Source of the DNA: Streptomyces nodosus
GTDB taxonomy: Bacteria; Actinomycetota; Actinomycetes; Streptomycetales; Streptomycetaceae
Direction: 5' to 3'
Assembly (NCBI RefSeq): GCF_008704995.1
Contig: NZ_CP023747.1
Span: forward strand, 4,557,501 to 4,621,500
Length of the DNA: 64,000 nucleotides
A program made the translations under genes and the position numbers. Positions 34,185 through 42,456 of this stretch are shown piece after piece. Below the pieces are notes generated by a model. That model had not been told where the DNA came from. It searched no databases and saw nothing but the letters and a program-made list of their open reading frames with translations. Each line of letters opens with the position of its first letter. Position 1 is the first letter of the stretch.

Positions 34185-34243
34185 TTGAACACGTTCAAAA
34201 AGCTGACGGGAACGACTGTAGACCTGTTTTTGAACGCGTTCAA
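34185..34243. promoter_or_regulatory. Twin palindromic operators upstream of the TetR operon
   Basis: TTGAACACGTTCAA (34185-34198) and TTGAACGCGTTCAA (34230-34243) share the same 6-bp arms and are centred 45 bp apart, i.e. on the same DNA face at roughly four turns. The second is a perfect 14-bp palindrome. They sit just before the first gene of the operon containing tetR. No divergent gene is present. Confidence 0.8.
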
Positions 34244-34292
34244 CTAGTGGGACCGCCGCAGCAGGAGGCTGCCGTCGCCCGCCGATCGCACG

Positions 34293-34343
34293 ACAACGCC
34301 CGAGGGCCCCGTTTCCACCGGAAACGGGGCCCTCGGGCGTTGT
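34293..34343 (-). terminator. Very strong terminator of the sdh operon
   Basis: Perfect 24-bp stem (34293-34316 with 34320-34343) closed by a 3-nt loop, 14 nt beyond the sdhB stop. It insulates the sdh operon from the TetR-operon promoter. Confidence 0.92.
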
Positions 34344-34357
34344 GCTGCGGGCGAGGC

Positions 34358-35119
34358 TCAGAAGCGGCGCGTGATCAGCGCTCGCTTCACCTCCTGGATC
34401 GCCTTGGTCACCTCGATGCCGCGCGGGCAGGCGTCCGTGCAGTTGAAGGTCGTGCGGCAGCGCCACACGCCGTCCTTGTCGTTGAGGATCTCCAGGCGCT
34501 GCTCGCCGGCCTCGTCACGCGAGTCGAAGATGAAACGGTGCGCGTTGACGATGGCCGCCGGGCCGAAGTACTGGCCGTCGTTCCAGAACACCGGGCACGA
34601 GGACGTGCAGGCGGCGCACAGGATGCACTTGGTGGTGTCGTCGAAGCGCTCGCGGTCCTCCGCCGACTGCAGACGCTCACGGGTCGGCTCGTTGGTGCCC
34701 TTCGTGATCAGGAAGGGCATCACGTCCCGGTACGCCTGGAAGAACGGCTCCATGTCCACGACCAGGTCCTTGAGGACCGTGAGGCCCTTTATGGGCTCGA
34801 CCGTGATCGGCTTCTCGGGGTTGATGTCCTTGATCAGCGTCTTGCAGGCCAGACGGTTCTTGCCGTTGATCCGCATGGCGTCCGAGCCGCAGATGCCGTG
34901 GGCGCAGGAGCGGCGGAAGGTCAGCGTGCCGTCCAGGTCCCACTTGATCTTGTGCAGACCGTCGAGGACGCGCTCCTTGGGGTCGAGCTCCAGCTGGAAG
35001 TCTTCCCAGACCGACTCCGCCGAGACCTCCGGGTTGAAGCGGCGGATCCGGAAGGTGACGGTGATGTACGGGGAGGCCGCGGACTGTGCCTCGACCTTGT
35101 CCAGAACGGGGGTAGCCAT
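34358..35119 (-). CDS. sdhB: Succinate dehydrogenase iron-sulfur subunit
   Basis: 253 residues carrying the electron path from FAD to quinone. The three clusters are visible: [2Fe-2S] in RRSCAHGICGSDAMRI with a further Cys in RLAC, [4Fe-4S] in CILCAACTSSCP, [3Fe-4S] plus 4Fe ligand in CRTTFNCTDACPRGIEV. The ATG overlaps the sdhA stop by 1 nt (TGATG). Last gene of sdhCDAB, followed by the 24-bp hairpin. Confidence 0.98.
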   Translation of the reverse strand: MATPVLDKVEAQSAASPYITVTFRIRRFNPEVSAESVWEDFQLELDPKERVLDGLHKIKWDLDGTLTFRRSCAHGICGSDAMRINGKNRLACKTLIKDINPEKPITVEPIKGLTVLKDLVVDMEPFFQAYRDVMPFLITKGTNEPTRERLQSAEDRERFDDTTKCILCAACTSSCPVFWNDGQYFGPAAIVNAHRFIFDSRDEAGEQRLEILNDKDGVWRCRTTFNCTDACPRGIEVTKAIQEVKRALITRRF

Positions 35120-36873
35120 CAGTACGTACGCTCCATCGGCTGGTAGCGGGTCTGGACGACCGGCTTGTAGTCGAGACGGATGGACTCGGTGCCGTCGTCG
35201 CCCACCTCGCGGTACGCCATGGTGTGGCGCATGAAGTTGACGTCGTCGCGGGTCGGGTAGTCCTCGCGGTAGTGACCGCCGCGGGACTCCTTGCGGGCCA
35301 GCGCGGAGACGGCCATGACCTCGGCCAGGTCCAGCAGGTTCCCCAGCTCGACGGCCTCCAGCAGGTCGGTGTTGAACCGCTTGCCCTTGTCCTGGATCGC
35401 CACGTTCTTGTAGCGCTCCCGGAGCTCGGCGATCTTCTCGACCGCCGTCTTGATCGTCTGCTCGGTGCGGAACACCATGACATTGGCGTCCATGGTGTCC
35501 TGCAGCTCGCGGCGCAGGTCGGCCACGCGCTCCTCGCCCGTGGACGCGCGCAGCTGCTCGATCTGCGAGACGACCAGCTCGGCAGGGTTCTCCGGCAGCT
35601 CGACGTACTCGGCCTTCTGCGAGTACTCCGCCGCCGCGATGCCGGCCCGGCGTCCGAAGACGTTGATGTCCAGCAGCGAGTTGGTGCCGAGGCGGTTGGC
35701 GCCGTGCACGGAGACACAGGCGACCTCGCCGGCCGCGTACAGACCCGGGACCACGGTGGTGTTGTCCGCCAGGACCTCACCCTCGACGTTGGTCGGGATG
35801 CCGCCCATCGCGTAGTGCGCGGTCGGCTGGATCGGGATCGGGTCGGTGTACGGCTCGATGCCCAGGTAGGTGCGGGCGAACTCGGTGATGTCGGGCAGCT
35901 TGGCGTCCAGCTGCTCCGGCGGCAGGTGGGTGAGGTCCAGGTAGACGTGGTCGCCCTCGGGACCGCAGCCCCGGCCCTCGCGGATCTCCGTGTAGATGGA
36001 GCGGGACACGACGTCACGCGACGCCAGGTCCTTCATCACCGGCGCGTACTTCTCCATGAAGCGCTCGCCGTCCTTGTTGCGGAGGATGCCGCCCTCGCCG
36101 CGCGCGCCCTCGGTGAGGAGGATGCCCATGCGCCAGATGCCGGTCGGGTGGAACTGGAAGAACTCCATGTCCTCCAGCGGCAGACCGCGGCGGTACACGG
36201 CCGCCTGGCCGTCACCGGTCAGCGTGTGCGCGTTGGACGTCACCCGGAAGAACTTGCCGCAGCCGCCGGAGGCGTAGATCACGGCCTTCGCCTGGAAGAC
36301 ATGGATCTCGCCGGTCGCCAGTTCGTAGGCCACCACACCGGCCGACTTCTTGACGCCGTCGACCTCGGTGATCAGCTGGTCCAGGACATAGAACTCGTTG
36401 AAGAACTCCACGCCCTCCTTGACGCAGTTCTGGTACAGCGTCTGGAGGATCATGTGGCCGGTGCGGTCGGCCGCGTAGCAGGAGCGGCGCACCGGCGCCT
36501 CGCCGTGGTTGCGGGAGTGACCGCCGAAGCGGCGCTGGTCGATCCTGCCCTCGGGCGTCCGGTTGAACGGCAGGCCCATCTTCTCCAGGTCGAGGACCGA
36601 GTCGATGGCCTCCTTCGCCAGGATCTCGGCGGCGTCCTGGTCGACCAGGTAGTCACCGCCCTTGATCGTGTCGAAGGTGTGCCACTCCCAGTTGTCCTCC
36701 TCCACATTGGCCAGCGCGGCGGCCATGCCGCCCTGCGCGGCGCCCGTGTGGGAGCGGGTGGGGTAGAGCTTGGTCAGCACGGCGGTGCGGCTGCGCTTCG
36801 TCGACTCGATGGCGGCGCGCATGCCCGCGCCGCCGGCGCCGACGATGACGGTGTCGTACTTGTGGATCTTCAT
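35119..36873 (-). CDS. sdhA: Succinate dehydrogenase flavoprotein subunit
   Basis: 584 residues; oxidises succinate to fumarate. FAD-binding VIVGAGGAGMRAAIE at the N-terminus, the SHTGAAQGGMAAAL block with the flavin-linking His, GGHSRNHGEAPVRRSCYAAD with active-site residues, FHPTGIW, and HYAMGGIPTN. Linked to sdhD by a 19-nt gap. The sequence type is that of the classic SdhCDAB complex. Confidence 0.98.
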   Translation of the reverse strand: MKIHKYDTVIVGAGGAGMRAAIESTKRSRTAVLTKLYPTRSHTGAAQGGMAAALANVEEDNWEWHTFDTIKGGDYLVDQDAAEILAKEAIDSVLDLEKMGLPFNRTPEGRIDQRRFGGHSRNHGEAPVRRSCYAADRTGHMILQTLYQNCVKEGVEFFNEFYVLDQLITEVDGVKKSAGVVAYELATGEIHVFQAKAVIYASGGCGKFFRVTSNAHTLTGDGQAAVYRRGLPLEDMEFFQFHPTGIWRMGILLTEGARGEGGILRNKDGERFMEKYAPVMKDLASRDVVSRSIYTEIREGRGCGPEGDHVYLDLTHLPPEQLDAKLPDITEFARTYLGIEPYTDPIPIQPTAHYAMGGIPTNVEGEVLADNTTVVPGLYAAGEVACVSVHGANRLGTNSLLDINVFGRRAGIAAAEYSQKAEYVELPENPAELVVSQIEQLRASTGEERVADLRRELQDTMDANVMVFRTEQTIKTAVEKIAELRERYKNVAIQDKGKRFNTDLLEAVELGNLLDLAEVMAVSALARKESRGGHYREDYPTRDDVNFMRHTMAYREVGDDGTESIRLDYKPVVQTRYQPMERTY

Positions 36874-36892
36874 GATTCTCGCAGCCCCGTGC

Positions 36893-37375
36893 CTAGCGGA
36901 TGTTCGGGTCGAAGGTGAAGATCACCAGCGTGCCCAGCAGGATGGTCCACACCGTGGCGGTGTACAGCAGGCCCTTGAGCCACAGGCGGGTGCCCGGCCG
37001 CTCCGCGTAGTCGTTGATGACGGTACGCAGGCCATTGGCGCCGTGCAGCATCGCCAGCCACAGCATGGCGAGGTCCCAGACCTGCCACCACGGGGAGGCC
37101 CAGCGGCCGGCCACGAAGGCGAAGCCGACCTTGGAGACGCCGCCGTCGAGGACGAGCTGGATCAGCAGGTGGCCGAGGACCAGGACGACCAGGACGATGC
37201 CGGACAGGCGCATGAAGAGCCAGCCGTACATCTCGAAGTTACCGCGGGTGGACTTCGGGGTCTTGTTCGTCCGCTTGCGCGGGGCCTCGATGACCGGCGC
37301 GGGGTGGTCGACGCCGTACACGGGGGCGCTCTCGACGGGGCCGATGCCGGAGGCGGTGGTTTCAGTCGTGGACAT
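36893..37375 (-). CDS. sdhD: Succinate dehydrogenase membrane anchor subunit D
   Basis: 160 residues. About 45 polar residues precede three membrane helices (about 51-71, 96-116, 132-152). LHGANGLRTVINDY after helix two is the heme/quinone-site region, with His111 the candidate heme ligand. ATG start; begins 5 nt after sdhC. The long N-terminal extension is common in Streptomyces SdhD. Confidence 0.94.
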   Translation of the reverse strand: MSTTETTASGIGPVESAPVYGVDHPAPVIEAPRKRTNKTPKSTRGNFEMYGWLFMRLSGIVLVVLVLGHLLIQLVLDGGVSKVGFAFVAGRWASPWWQVWDLAMLWLAMLHGANGLRTVINDYAERPGTRLWLKGLLYTATVWTILLGTLVIFTFDPNIR

Positions 37376-37380
37376 GCGCG

Positions 37381-37761
37381 TCAGCTCCCGAAGACTTCAC
37401 GAGCGGCGTGGCCGAGGACGGGGTAGATCGCCCCGAGCATCAGCACGACCCAGACGCCGACGACGGTCCAGAGCATCTGCTTCTGGTAGCGCGGGCCCTT
37501 CGACCAGAAGTCGACGGCGATGACGCGCAGGCCGTTGAGCGCGTGGAAGAGGATGGCGGCGACCAGGCCGTACTCCAGCACGGCGACGATGGGCGTCTTG
37601 TAGGTGGCCACGACCTTGTCGTAGGCCTCGGGGGAAACACGGACGAGAGCGGTGTCCAGCACGTGTACGAACAGGAAGAAGAAGATGAGGACACCGGTGA
37701 CTCGGTGAGCCACCCAGGACCACATACCTTCCCGGCCGCGGTACAGCGTTCCAGCCGGCAC
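37381..37761 (-). CDS. sdhC: Succinate dehydrogenase cytochrome b subunit C
   Basis: 126 residues with three helices. MWSWVAHRVTGVLIFFFLFV carries the conserved Ser/His/Arg quinone-site pattern, and ILFHALNGLRVI the heme-ligand His. GTG start with GGAGGGATC upstream. First gene of the operon. A possible -10 box TAGGAT lies on the minus strand at 37849-37854. Confidence 0.95.
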   Translation of the reverse strand: MPAGTLYRGREGMWSWVAHRVTGVLIFFFLFVHVLDTALVRVSPEAYDKVVATYKTPIVAVLEYGLVAAILFHALNGLRVIAVDFWSKGPRYQKQMLWTVVGVWVVLMLGAIYPVLGHAAREVFGS

Positions 37762-37848
37762 GGAAGATCCCTCCGGGGAGCGGGGCTAGGGCCGCGCCGG
37801 GTTCTGTGTCGGTCGGGCCCGGCCGGGTACGGTCCACCGGCCCTGAGC

Positions 37849-37854
37849 ATCCTA
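37849..37854 (-). promoter_or_regulatory. Possible sdh operon -10 box
   Basis: TAGGAT on the minus strand, giving a leader of about 80 nt before sdhC. No convincing -35 is seen at the right spacing. The rest of the 217-nt gap to the next gene has no coding bias. Confidence 0.35.
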
Positions 37855-37978
37855 GCGACGTGTCGCGGGATCGCTTACGGCGGCCCTACCGATGTGATCA
37901 AACTGGCAATCAAACGGGTTATTCCAAGGGATGTGCGGGGGTTTGCGGTGCACCGCACCGGCTTCGGCTCCGGCCCCG

Positions 37979-38536
37979 TCACCGGACGCTTTCGGCCATG
38001 GCCAGGCCCGACGGGTCGCATATCAGGCGGGTCAGCCTGCCCCTGGCCAGACGGCGCAGTTCCTCCGCCGCCAGCGGGCGCTCGTCGTCCGGATCGTTCG
38101 TCAACCGTGACCGGATCGCGTCCAGGACACGGTCGGCCGCCTCGTCGGGCGCCACGTCGTCCAGGCAGATGACGAACATGTGTCCGAATCGGCTCTGGTA
38201 GGCCGTATGGGCCGCGCTCAGGGCGGTGTGCGCGGCGGAGTGGGCGCCGGCCGGGAGCGGGGCCAGGGATTCACGGGCCAGGGCCGCGGTGAGATCGCCG
38301 GGCGTGAGGTCGTACGCCGCCTCGTCGGCCGCGGCGAGCAGGGAGTCCAGGTCCGGGTAGGGGCGGTGGTCGGCGACGCGATGCGCCCAGCGCGGGCTCC
38401 GGCAGCAGGTCAGAAGGGCGCGCCGGGCGTCGTCGGCGGGTGCCGCGTTGAACTTCTCCAGGTCCGCGGGGGCCTCGGGGCGGCGCGCCGGTGGGGCGGT
38501 GGGGCCGGGGAGGCGCGGAAGACGGTGCGAAGGCAG
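37979..38536 (-). CDS. OHCU decarboxylase (uric acid degradation), apparent CTG start
   Basis: Converts 2-oxo-4-hydroxy-4-carboxy-5-ureidoimidazoline to S-allantoin. The family sequence is continuous in one frame: KFNAAPADDARRALLTCCRS, RWAHRVADHRPYPDLDSLLA, the His/Ser-rich GAHSAAHTALSAAHTAYQSR, FGHMFVICLDDV and the conserved basic C-terminus. An in-frame TGA lies at about 38582-38584 and no ATG, GTG or TTG lies between it and the conserved region. GAGGA followed by CTG at 38536 (LPSHRLPRLPGP) is the best start, giving 185 residues. Alternatives: a sequencing error or an ATG-less remnant beginning at an internal ATG (38179). No other urate genes are nearby. Confidence 0.75.
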   Translation of the reverse strand: MPSHRLPRLPGPTAPPARRPEAPADLEKFNAAPADDARRALLTCCRSPRWAHRVADHRPYPDLDSLLAAADEAAYDLTPGDLTAALARESLAPLPAGAHSAAHTALSAAHTAYQSRFGHMFVICLDDVAPDEAADRVLDAIRSRLTNDPDDERPLAAEELRRLARGRLTRLICDPSGLAMAESVR

Positions 38537-38747
38537 CGTGGGTCCTCGGCGAGTGAACGGGCGTGCGTCGTAAGGACGTCACGGCCGGATCGGCAGGGGG
38601 CGTGGGGGAAGTGCGCCGCCACGTTATCCGTGGCGGGTGCATGGACGTCCAGTTGCTGCCCGGATTTCACCCGGATGGGAGAGTTACCGGCCCTCTCGTG
38701 GACGGGCGGGGTCCCCGGGGGCCTTAGGTTCGGAGGGGGGCTCGCGT

Positions 38748-38873
38748 ATGGAGGTGAAGGGTGTGCGGTTGAAAAGCGGACGCATACGTACGGCCGTGGT
38801 GTCCGGGGCGCTACCTGCGCTTATCGGCACCGTGTGGTGGTGTACGGACAGGGAACGGGGTGTGAAGCGGTGA
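38748..38873 (+). CDS. Small 41-residue ORF coupled to the hexosaminidase gene
   Basis: MEVKGVRLKSGRIRTAVVSG leads into a hydrophobic stretch (ALPALIGTVWWC) and a charged tail. GGAGGGGGG precedes the ATG and its stop overlaps the hexosaminidase GTG by 4 nt (GTGA). It might be a small membrane peptide or a translational leader. Codon bias over so short a length is not decisive. Confidence 0.45.
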   Translation: MEVKGVRLKSGRIRTAVVSGALPALIGTVWWCTDRERGVKR

Positions 38874-40468
38874 GCGGCCGGAGGAGACGGGCGGCCCCGA
38901 AGAAGGCGGTGCGCCGGCGCAACGGCTTTCTGCTCGGTGCCGGGCTGCTGGCCGCGGGCGCGATCGCGGCGGCCGTGACGCTGTGGCCCTCCGGCGGCGG
39001 CACGCCGAACGGGACCGGATCGACCATCGCCGGGTCGCCGACGCGCACCTATCCCATGTCGCAGGCGCCGCAGACCGTTCCCGCCGTCCGTGAGCACACC
39101 GCGGCCCGCGGTCCCGGCTGGCGGCCCTCGTCGGGCGCGCGGGTGGTCGTCGACGACGACGCCCTCGCCGACGAGGGGCGGCTGATCGCCGGGGAGCTGA
39201 AGTTGAGCTACGCGGGGCGGACCGGCGCCCGCGACGGCGACGTGGAGCTGAGCCTGTCCGGGAGCGGCGACCAGGAGTCGTACACCATGACCGTGCAGAA
39301 CGGTCGGGTCAAGATCGCCGGTCCGGGTGAGGCGGGCGTCTTCTACGGCACGCGCACCCTCAAGCAGGAGGTGCACGGCGGCGGTACGGCACCCGAGGGC
39401 GTCGTGCGTGACGCGCCCGCCAAGCCGCGGCGCGGGCTGATGCTCGACATCGCGCGCAAGTACTTCACGCCCGGCTGGATCGAGGACCGCATCCGGGAGA
39501 TCGGCGATCTGAAGTACAACGAGATCGGACTGCACTTCTCCGACGACCAGAGCTTCCGCATCGAGTCCTCCTCGCACCCCGAGATCGTCTCCAAGGAGCA
39601 TCTGACCAAGGCGGAGGTCAAGAAGATCGTCGACCTCGCGGCGAGCCGTCACATCACCGTGGTCCCCGAGATCGACTCGCCGGGCCATCTGGGCGCCGTG
39701 ATCGCCGCGCACCCGGACCTCCAGCTGCGCAACGCCGCGGGCGTGCCCACGCGCGGGGCGATCGACATCTCCAAGCCCGCCGCGGCGAAGATCGTGGACG
39801 ACCTCCTCAACGAGTTCGCGGACGTGTTCCCCGGCTCCTACTGGCACCTCGGCGGCGACGAGTACCAGGCGCTGATGGCGTCGAACCCGGCCACCGCCTA
39901 TCCGCAGCTCGCCGCCGCGGCGAAGGCCAGGTTCGGTGCCGGTGCCGGTGTCGCCGACCTCACGACCGGCTGGCTGAACGACCGCGCGGACGTGATGCGC
40001 AAGCACGACCGCACGATGCGCGCCTGGAACGACGGCTTCTACCGTTCGAGCAGCGTGCCGGCGGCCAAGGACCTGGAGGTCGCGTACTGGACCGGCAAGG
40101 AGATCGGGGCCCGGCAGCCGACGGAGTATCTGGATGCGGGCCGCAAGGTGATCAACTACAACGACGAGTTCCTCTACTACGTGCTCGGCGAGCCGCAGAC
40201 CTTCGTCTACCCGACCGGTCAGCGGATCTTCGAGCAGTGGAACCCGCGTGTGCTGCGCGGCACGACCGCGGTGCCCGCACGGTACGACGGGCAGATCCTC
40301 GGCGGTGTGTTCGCGGTCTGGTGCGACTACGCGACCGCGCAGACCCAGGATCAGGTGGCGGCCGGCATCAGGATGCCGCTGCGGGCCATGGCGCAGAAGG
40401 TGTGGGACGCGCGCACGCCCACGATGTCCTGGACGCAGTTCAAGCAACTGGCGGACCGTCTGGGCTGA
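38870..40468 (+). CDS. GH20 beta-N-acetylhexosaminidase, membrane-anchored
   Basis: 532 residues. An Arg/Lys-rich start and helix (NGFLLGAGLLAAGAIAAAVT, about 19-38) anchor or export it. The GH20b-like alpha/beta domain (about 75-185) precedes the catalytic barrel, whose Asp330-Glu331 pair lies in YWHLGGDEYQA. RRGLMLDIARKYF and VVPEIDSPGHLGAV are further family marks. Likely removes terminal GlcNAc/GalNAc from chitin or wall fragments outside the cell. GTG start coupled to the small ORF. Confidence 0.93.
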   Translation: MSGRRRRAAPKKAVRRRNGFLLGAGLLAAGAIAAAVTLWPSGGGTPNGTGSTIAGSPTRTYPMSQAPQTVPAVREHTAARGPGWRPSSGARVVVDDDALADEGRLIAGELKLSYAGRTGARDGDVELSLSGSGDQESYTMTVQNGRVKIAGPGEAGVFYGTRTLKQEVHGGGTAPEGVVRDAPAKPRRGLMLDIARKYFTPGWIEDRIREIGDLKYNEIGLHFSDDQSFRIESSSHPEIVSKEHLTKAEVKKIVDLAASRHITVVPEIDSPGHLGAVIAAHPDLQLRNAAGVPTRGAIDISKPAAAKIVDDLLNEFADVFPGSYWHLGGDEYQALMASNPATAYPQLAAAAKARFGAGAGVADLTTGWLNDRADVMRKHDRTMRAWNDGFYRSSSVPAAKDLEVAYWTGKEIGARQPTEYLDAGRKVINYNDEFLYYVLGEPQTFVYPTGQRIFEQWNPRVLRGTTAVPARYDGQILGGVFAVWCDYATAQTQDQVAAGIRMPLRAMAQKVWDARTPTMSWTQFKQLADRLG

Positions 40469-40478
40469 GCCGGCGGTC

Positions 40479-40519
40479 GGGCCCCTGTTCCGGAACGACA
40501 TGTTCCGGGGCGGGGGCCC
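40479..40519 (+). terminator. Hairpin after the hexosaminidase gene
   Basis: Inner stem CCGGAAC/GTTCCGG (7 bp, 5-nt loop) lies within an outer GGGCCCC/GGGGCCC stem (40479-40485 with 40513-40519), starting 11 nt after the stop. Confidence 0.65.
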
Positions 40520-40733
40520 GTGTCGTTCCGGGCCGGTGGCCGCGGAGCCGGCGCCGTACGCAGGGGAGCGGTCCGGGGCCATGGCGCAGTTGGCCGAAAA
40601 TGAATTCTTCGAACTCGGGGACCGTCCGGCCATGGTGCCCCGGTGACACTCCCGGTAGCTTGCACGCAGTAAGGGGAAGTGTGGGCTCCGTGAAGTGTGA
40701 GGCGCCCCTGTGAGGCGTTTTCGAGGAGGCGTG

Positions 40734-41315
40734 ATGAGTCTGGTGGATCTGATCGCGGGGGCCGACGAACGGACTCTCGCGGCAAGCGGGTTGGCTTGTT
40801 TGGATCGATGCGTTCCTTTGCTCGGGGGCGAGGACGAGGTGCTCCGCCCGTTGTGGGCCGACCTCGCCGAGGACCGTTCCTGGCAGGAGCCGCTCGCGAA
40901 GGCACGGGCGGAACTGGGCGTCGGGGGCCTGGTCGAGGACGACGCGGACCACGCCTTCGAGGCCGAGGCCGCGGAACTGGCCCGCCGGATGCTCGACGGG
41001 GCGCCGGACGAGCCCTCCGCCTCCGCCGACGCCCTGCGCCGGTGGGCGGACGCCTGCTCGGACGCCGCACTGCGGATACACCGTCTGCTGGACCCCGCCG
41101 CCGACGAGGAGTCCTCGGTGACCGACTGCCGGGAGGGCCGTACGGACGGGGTGCCCCCGCTGGTGGCCGCCGAACTGCGCCGCCAGATCGCCGTGCTGGA
41201 GCTGGTCACCGCCCATGGCTCGGGCGGACTGCGCCAGGTCCTCGAGGTGTCCACCGAGGGGCGCCGGGTGCTGCGGGCCGTGGTGTCCCGGCGTGCACGG
41301 GGCCGCTCGGTGTGA
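40734..41315 (+). CDS. Hypothetical acidic helical protein
   Basis: 193 residues, soluble, rich in Ala, Glu, Asp and Leu and predicted mostly helical; no motif recognised. GAGGAGG precedes the ATG at 40734. Strong G/C wobble bias confirms it is coding. The next gene follows after 31 nt in the same direction, and the pair lies just upstream of the ECF sigma locus. A regulatory link to the sigma factors is possible but unsupported. Confidence 0.75.
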   Translation: MSLVDLIAGADERTLAASGLACLDRCVPLLGGEDEVLRPLWADLAEDRSWQEPLAKARAELGVGGLVEDDADHAFEAEAAELARRMLDGAPDEPSASADALRRWADACSDAALRIHRLLDPAADEESSVTDCREGRTDGVPPLVAAELRRQIAVLELVTAHGSGGLRQVLEVSTEGRRVLRAVVSRRARGRSV

Positions 41316-41346
41316 CGTTCGGCGCCCCGGGCGCGCTCTTCGGGAT

Positions 41347-41754
41347 GTGAACGCAACTGAGACCGACCGGCCTGGGGTGATCAGGCCCGAGGCCGCCGCC
41401 CGGCCGGTGCGCTGGGCCGCCGATGTCGTCACGGCCATGCGCGAGGGCGCCCGGCTGAGGCTCGACTACTCGGCGCGGAGCCTGTGGCAGGTGGACCGGA
41501 CGATCGAGGAGATACGCCGCCAGGGCGCGCCCCTGGCCGCCGTGGAGACCGCGCTGCGCGGCTTCGGGGCGTACGCGGGCGAGGTGCTGGTCCGGCTGAC
41601 CGGCGGCGAGTGGTGGACCGGTGACGGCGACCACCGGGTGCGTACCCCCGACGGCCGGGTGTGGGATCCCGTCGAGGAGGCCCGGCGCTGTTACCGGGGC
41701 GACGGTTCGCTGCGTCTGCTGTGCCGTGACGCGGCGCGGTTGGCGGAAAACTGA
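41347..41754 (+). CDS. Hypothetical protein
   Basis: About 135 residues from the GTG at 41347; no strong ribosome site, so an internal start (GTG at about 41377 or ATG at 41437) is possible. Contains GGEWWTGDGDHRVRTPDGRV and otherwise charged helical sequence. No family recognised. Follows the previous gene at 31 nt and may be cotranscribed with it. Confidence 0.65.
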   Translation: MNATETDRPGVIRPEAAARPVRWAADVVTAMREGARLRLDYSARSLWQVDRTIEEIRRQGAPLAAVETALRGFGAYAGEVLVRLTGGEWWTGDGDHRVRTPDGRVWDPVEEARRCYRGDGSLRLLCRDAARLAEN

Positions 41755-41877
41755 CGCGGGCTCATGTCCGGGGTGACATTTCCGTGAGCGCCGACGCTGA
41801 TGACCCTGGGGGCGTGGGCACGACCGGGTGCCGCACGTGTGGGCACGCGAGACCACTCGCCACGACCGAGGACAGCG

Positions 41878-42456
41878 TTGGGTCAGGCACGGGAACCCCG
41901 TCGCGCACACGCGCACGACGGAGAGCTGGGCGCGGCCGTCGCCCGCGCGCAGCAGGGGGACGAGACCGCCTTCGCGGTCGCCTACCGGATCGTGCAGCCG
42001 GGGTTGCTCGGCTATCTGCGCGGACTCGTCGGCGACGACGCGGAGGACGTGGCGTCCGACGCCTGGTTGGAGATCGCCCGTGATCTGTCGCGGTTCCGGG
42101 GGGACGGGGCCGGCTTCCGCGGCTGGACCGCGACCATCGCCCGGCACCGCGCGCTCGACCATCTGCGCCGCAGGCGCGTCCGCCCGGAGTCGGCGGTGCT
42201 CGGTGACGACGTCCTCGAACTGCCCGGCCGTCAGGACACCCACGACCAGGCCCTGGAGTCCCTGACCACGCGGCAGGCCCTGCGGCTGGTCGCCCGGCTG
42301 CCGCGCGACCAGGCGGAGGCGGTGCTGTTACGCGTGGTCGTCGGCCTCGACGCGCCCGCCGCCGCCCGGGTCCTCGGTAAACGGCCCGGCGCGGTCCGTA
42401 CCGCCGCCCACCGGGGGCTCAGGCGTCTGGCACGCGAGCTGGCTCCCCGGGTGTGA
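41878..42456 (+). CDS. ECF RNA polymerase sigma factor 1
   Basis: 192 residues from the TTG at 41878, which has GAGGAC just upstream; the region before it lacks codon bias. Region 2 includes GLLGYLRGLVGDDAEDVASD and FRGWTATIARHRALDHLRRR; region 4 has ARLPRDQAEAVLLRVVVGLD and KRPGAVRTAAHRGLRRL. It is paralogous to the sigma factor at 43736. Its stop overlaps the partner gene by 4 nt, so the partner is probably its antagonist. Confidence 0.9.
   Translation: MGQAREPRRAHAHDGELGAAVARAQQGDETAFAVAYRIVQPGLLGYLRGLVGDDAEDVASDAWLEIARDLSRFRGDGAGFRGWTATIARHRALDHLRRRRVRPESAVLGDDVLELPGRQDTHDQALESLTTRQALRLVARLPRDQAEAVLLRVVVGLDAPAAARVLGKRPGAVRTAAHRGLRRLARELAPRV

Noticed and set aside
38180..38869. N-terminal extension of the hexosaminidase frame by 230 codons
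   Set aside because: It runs antisense through the OHCU decarboxylase gene, has no ribosome site or signal peptide, and codon bias starts only at about 38870.
41800..41877. ATG at 41800 as the start of ECF sigma 1
   Set aside because: The 26 codons before the TTG lack G/C wobble bias and have no ribosome site, whereas GAGGAC lies just before the TTG.
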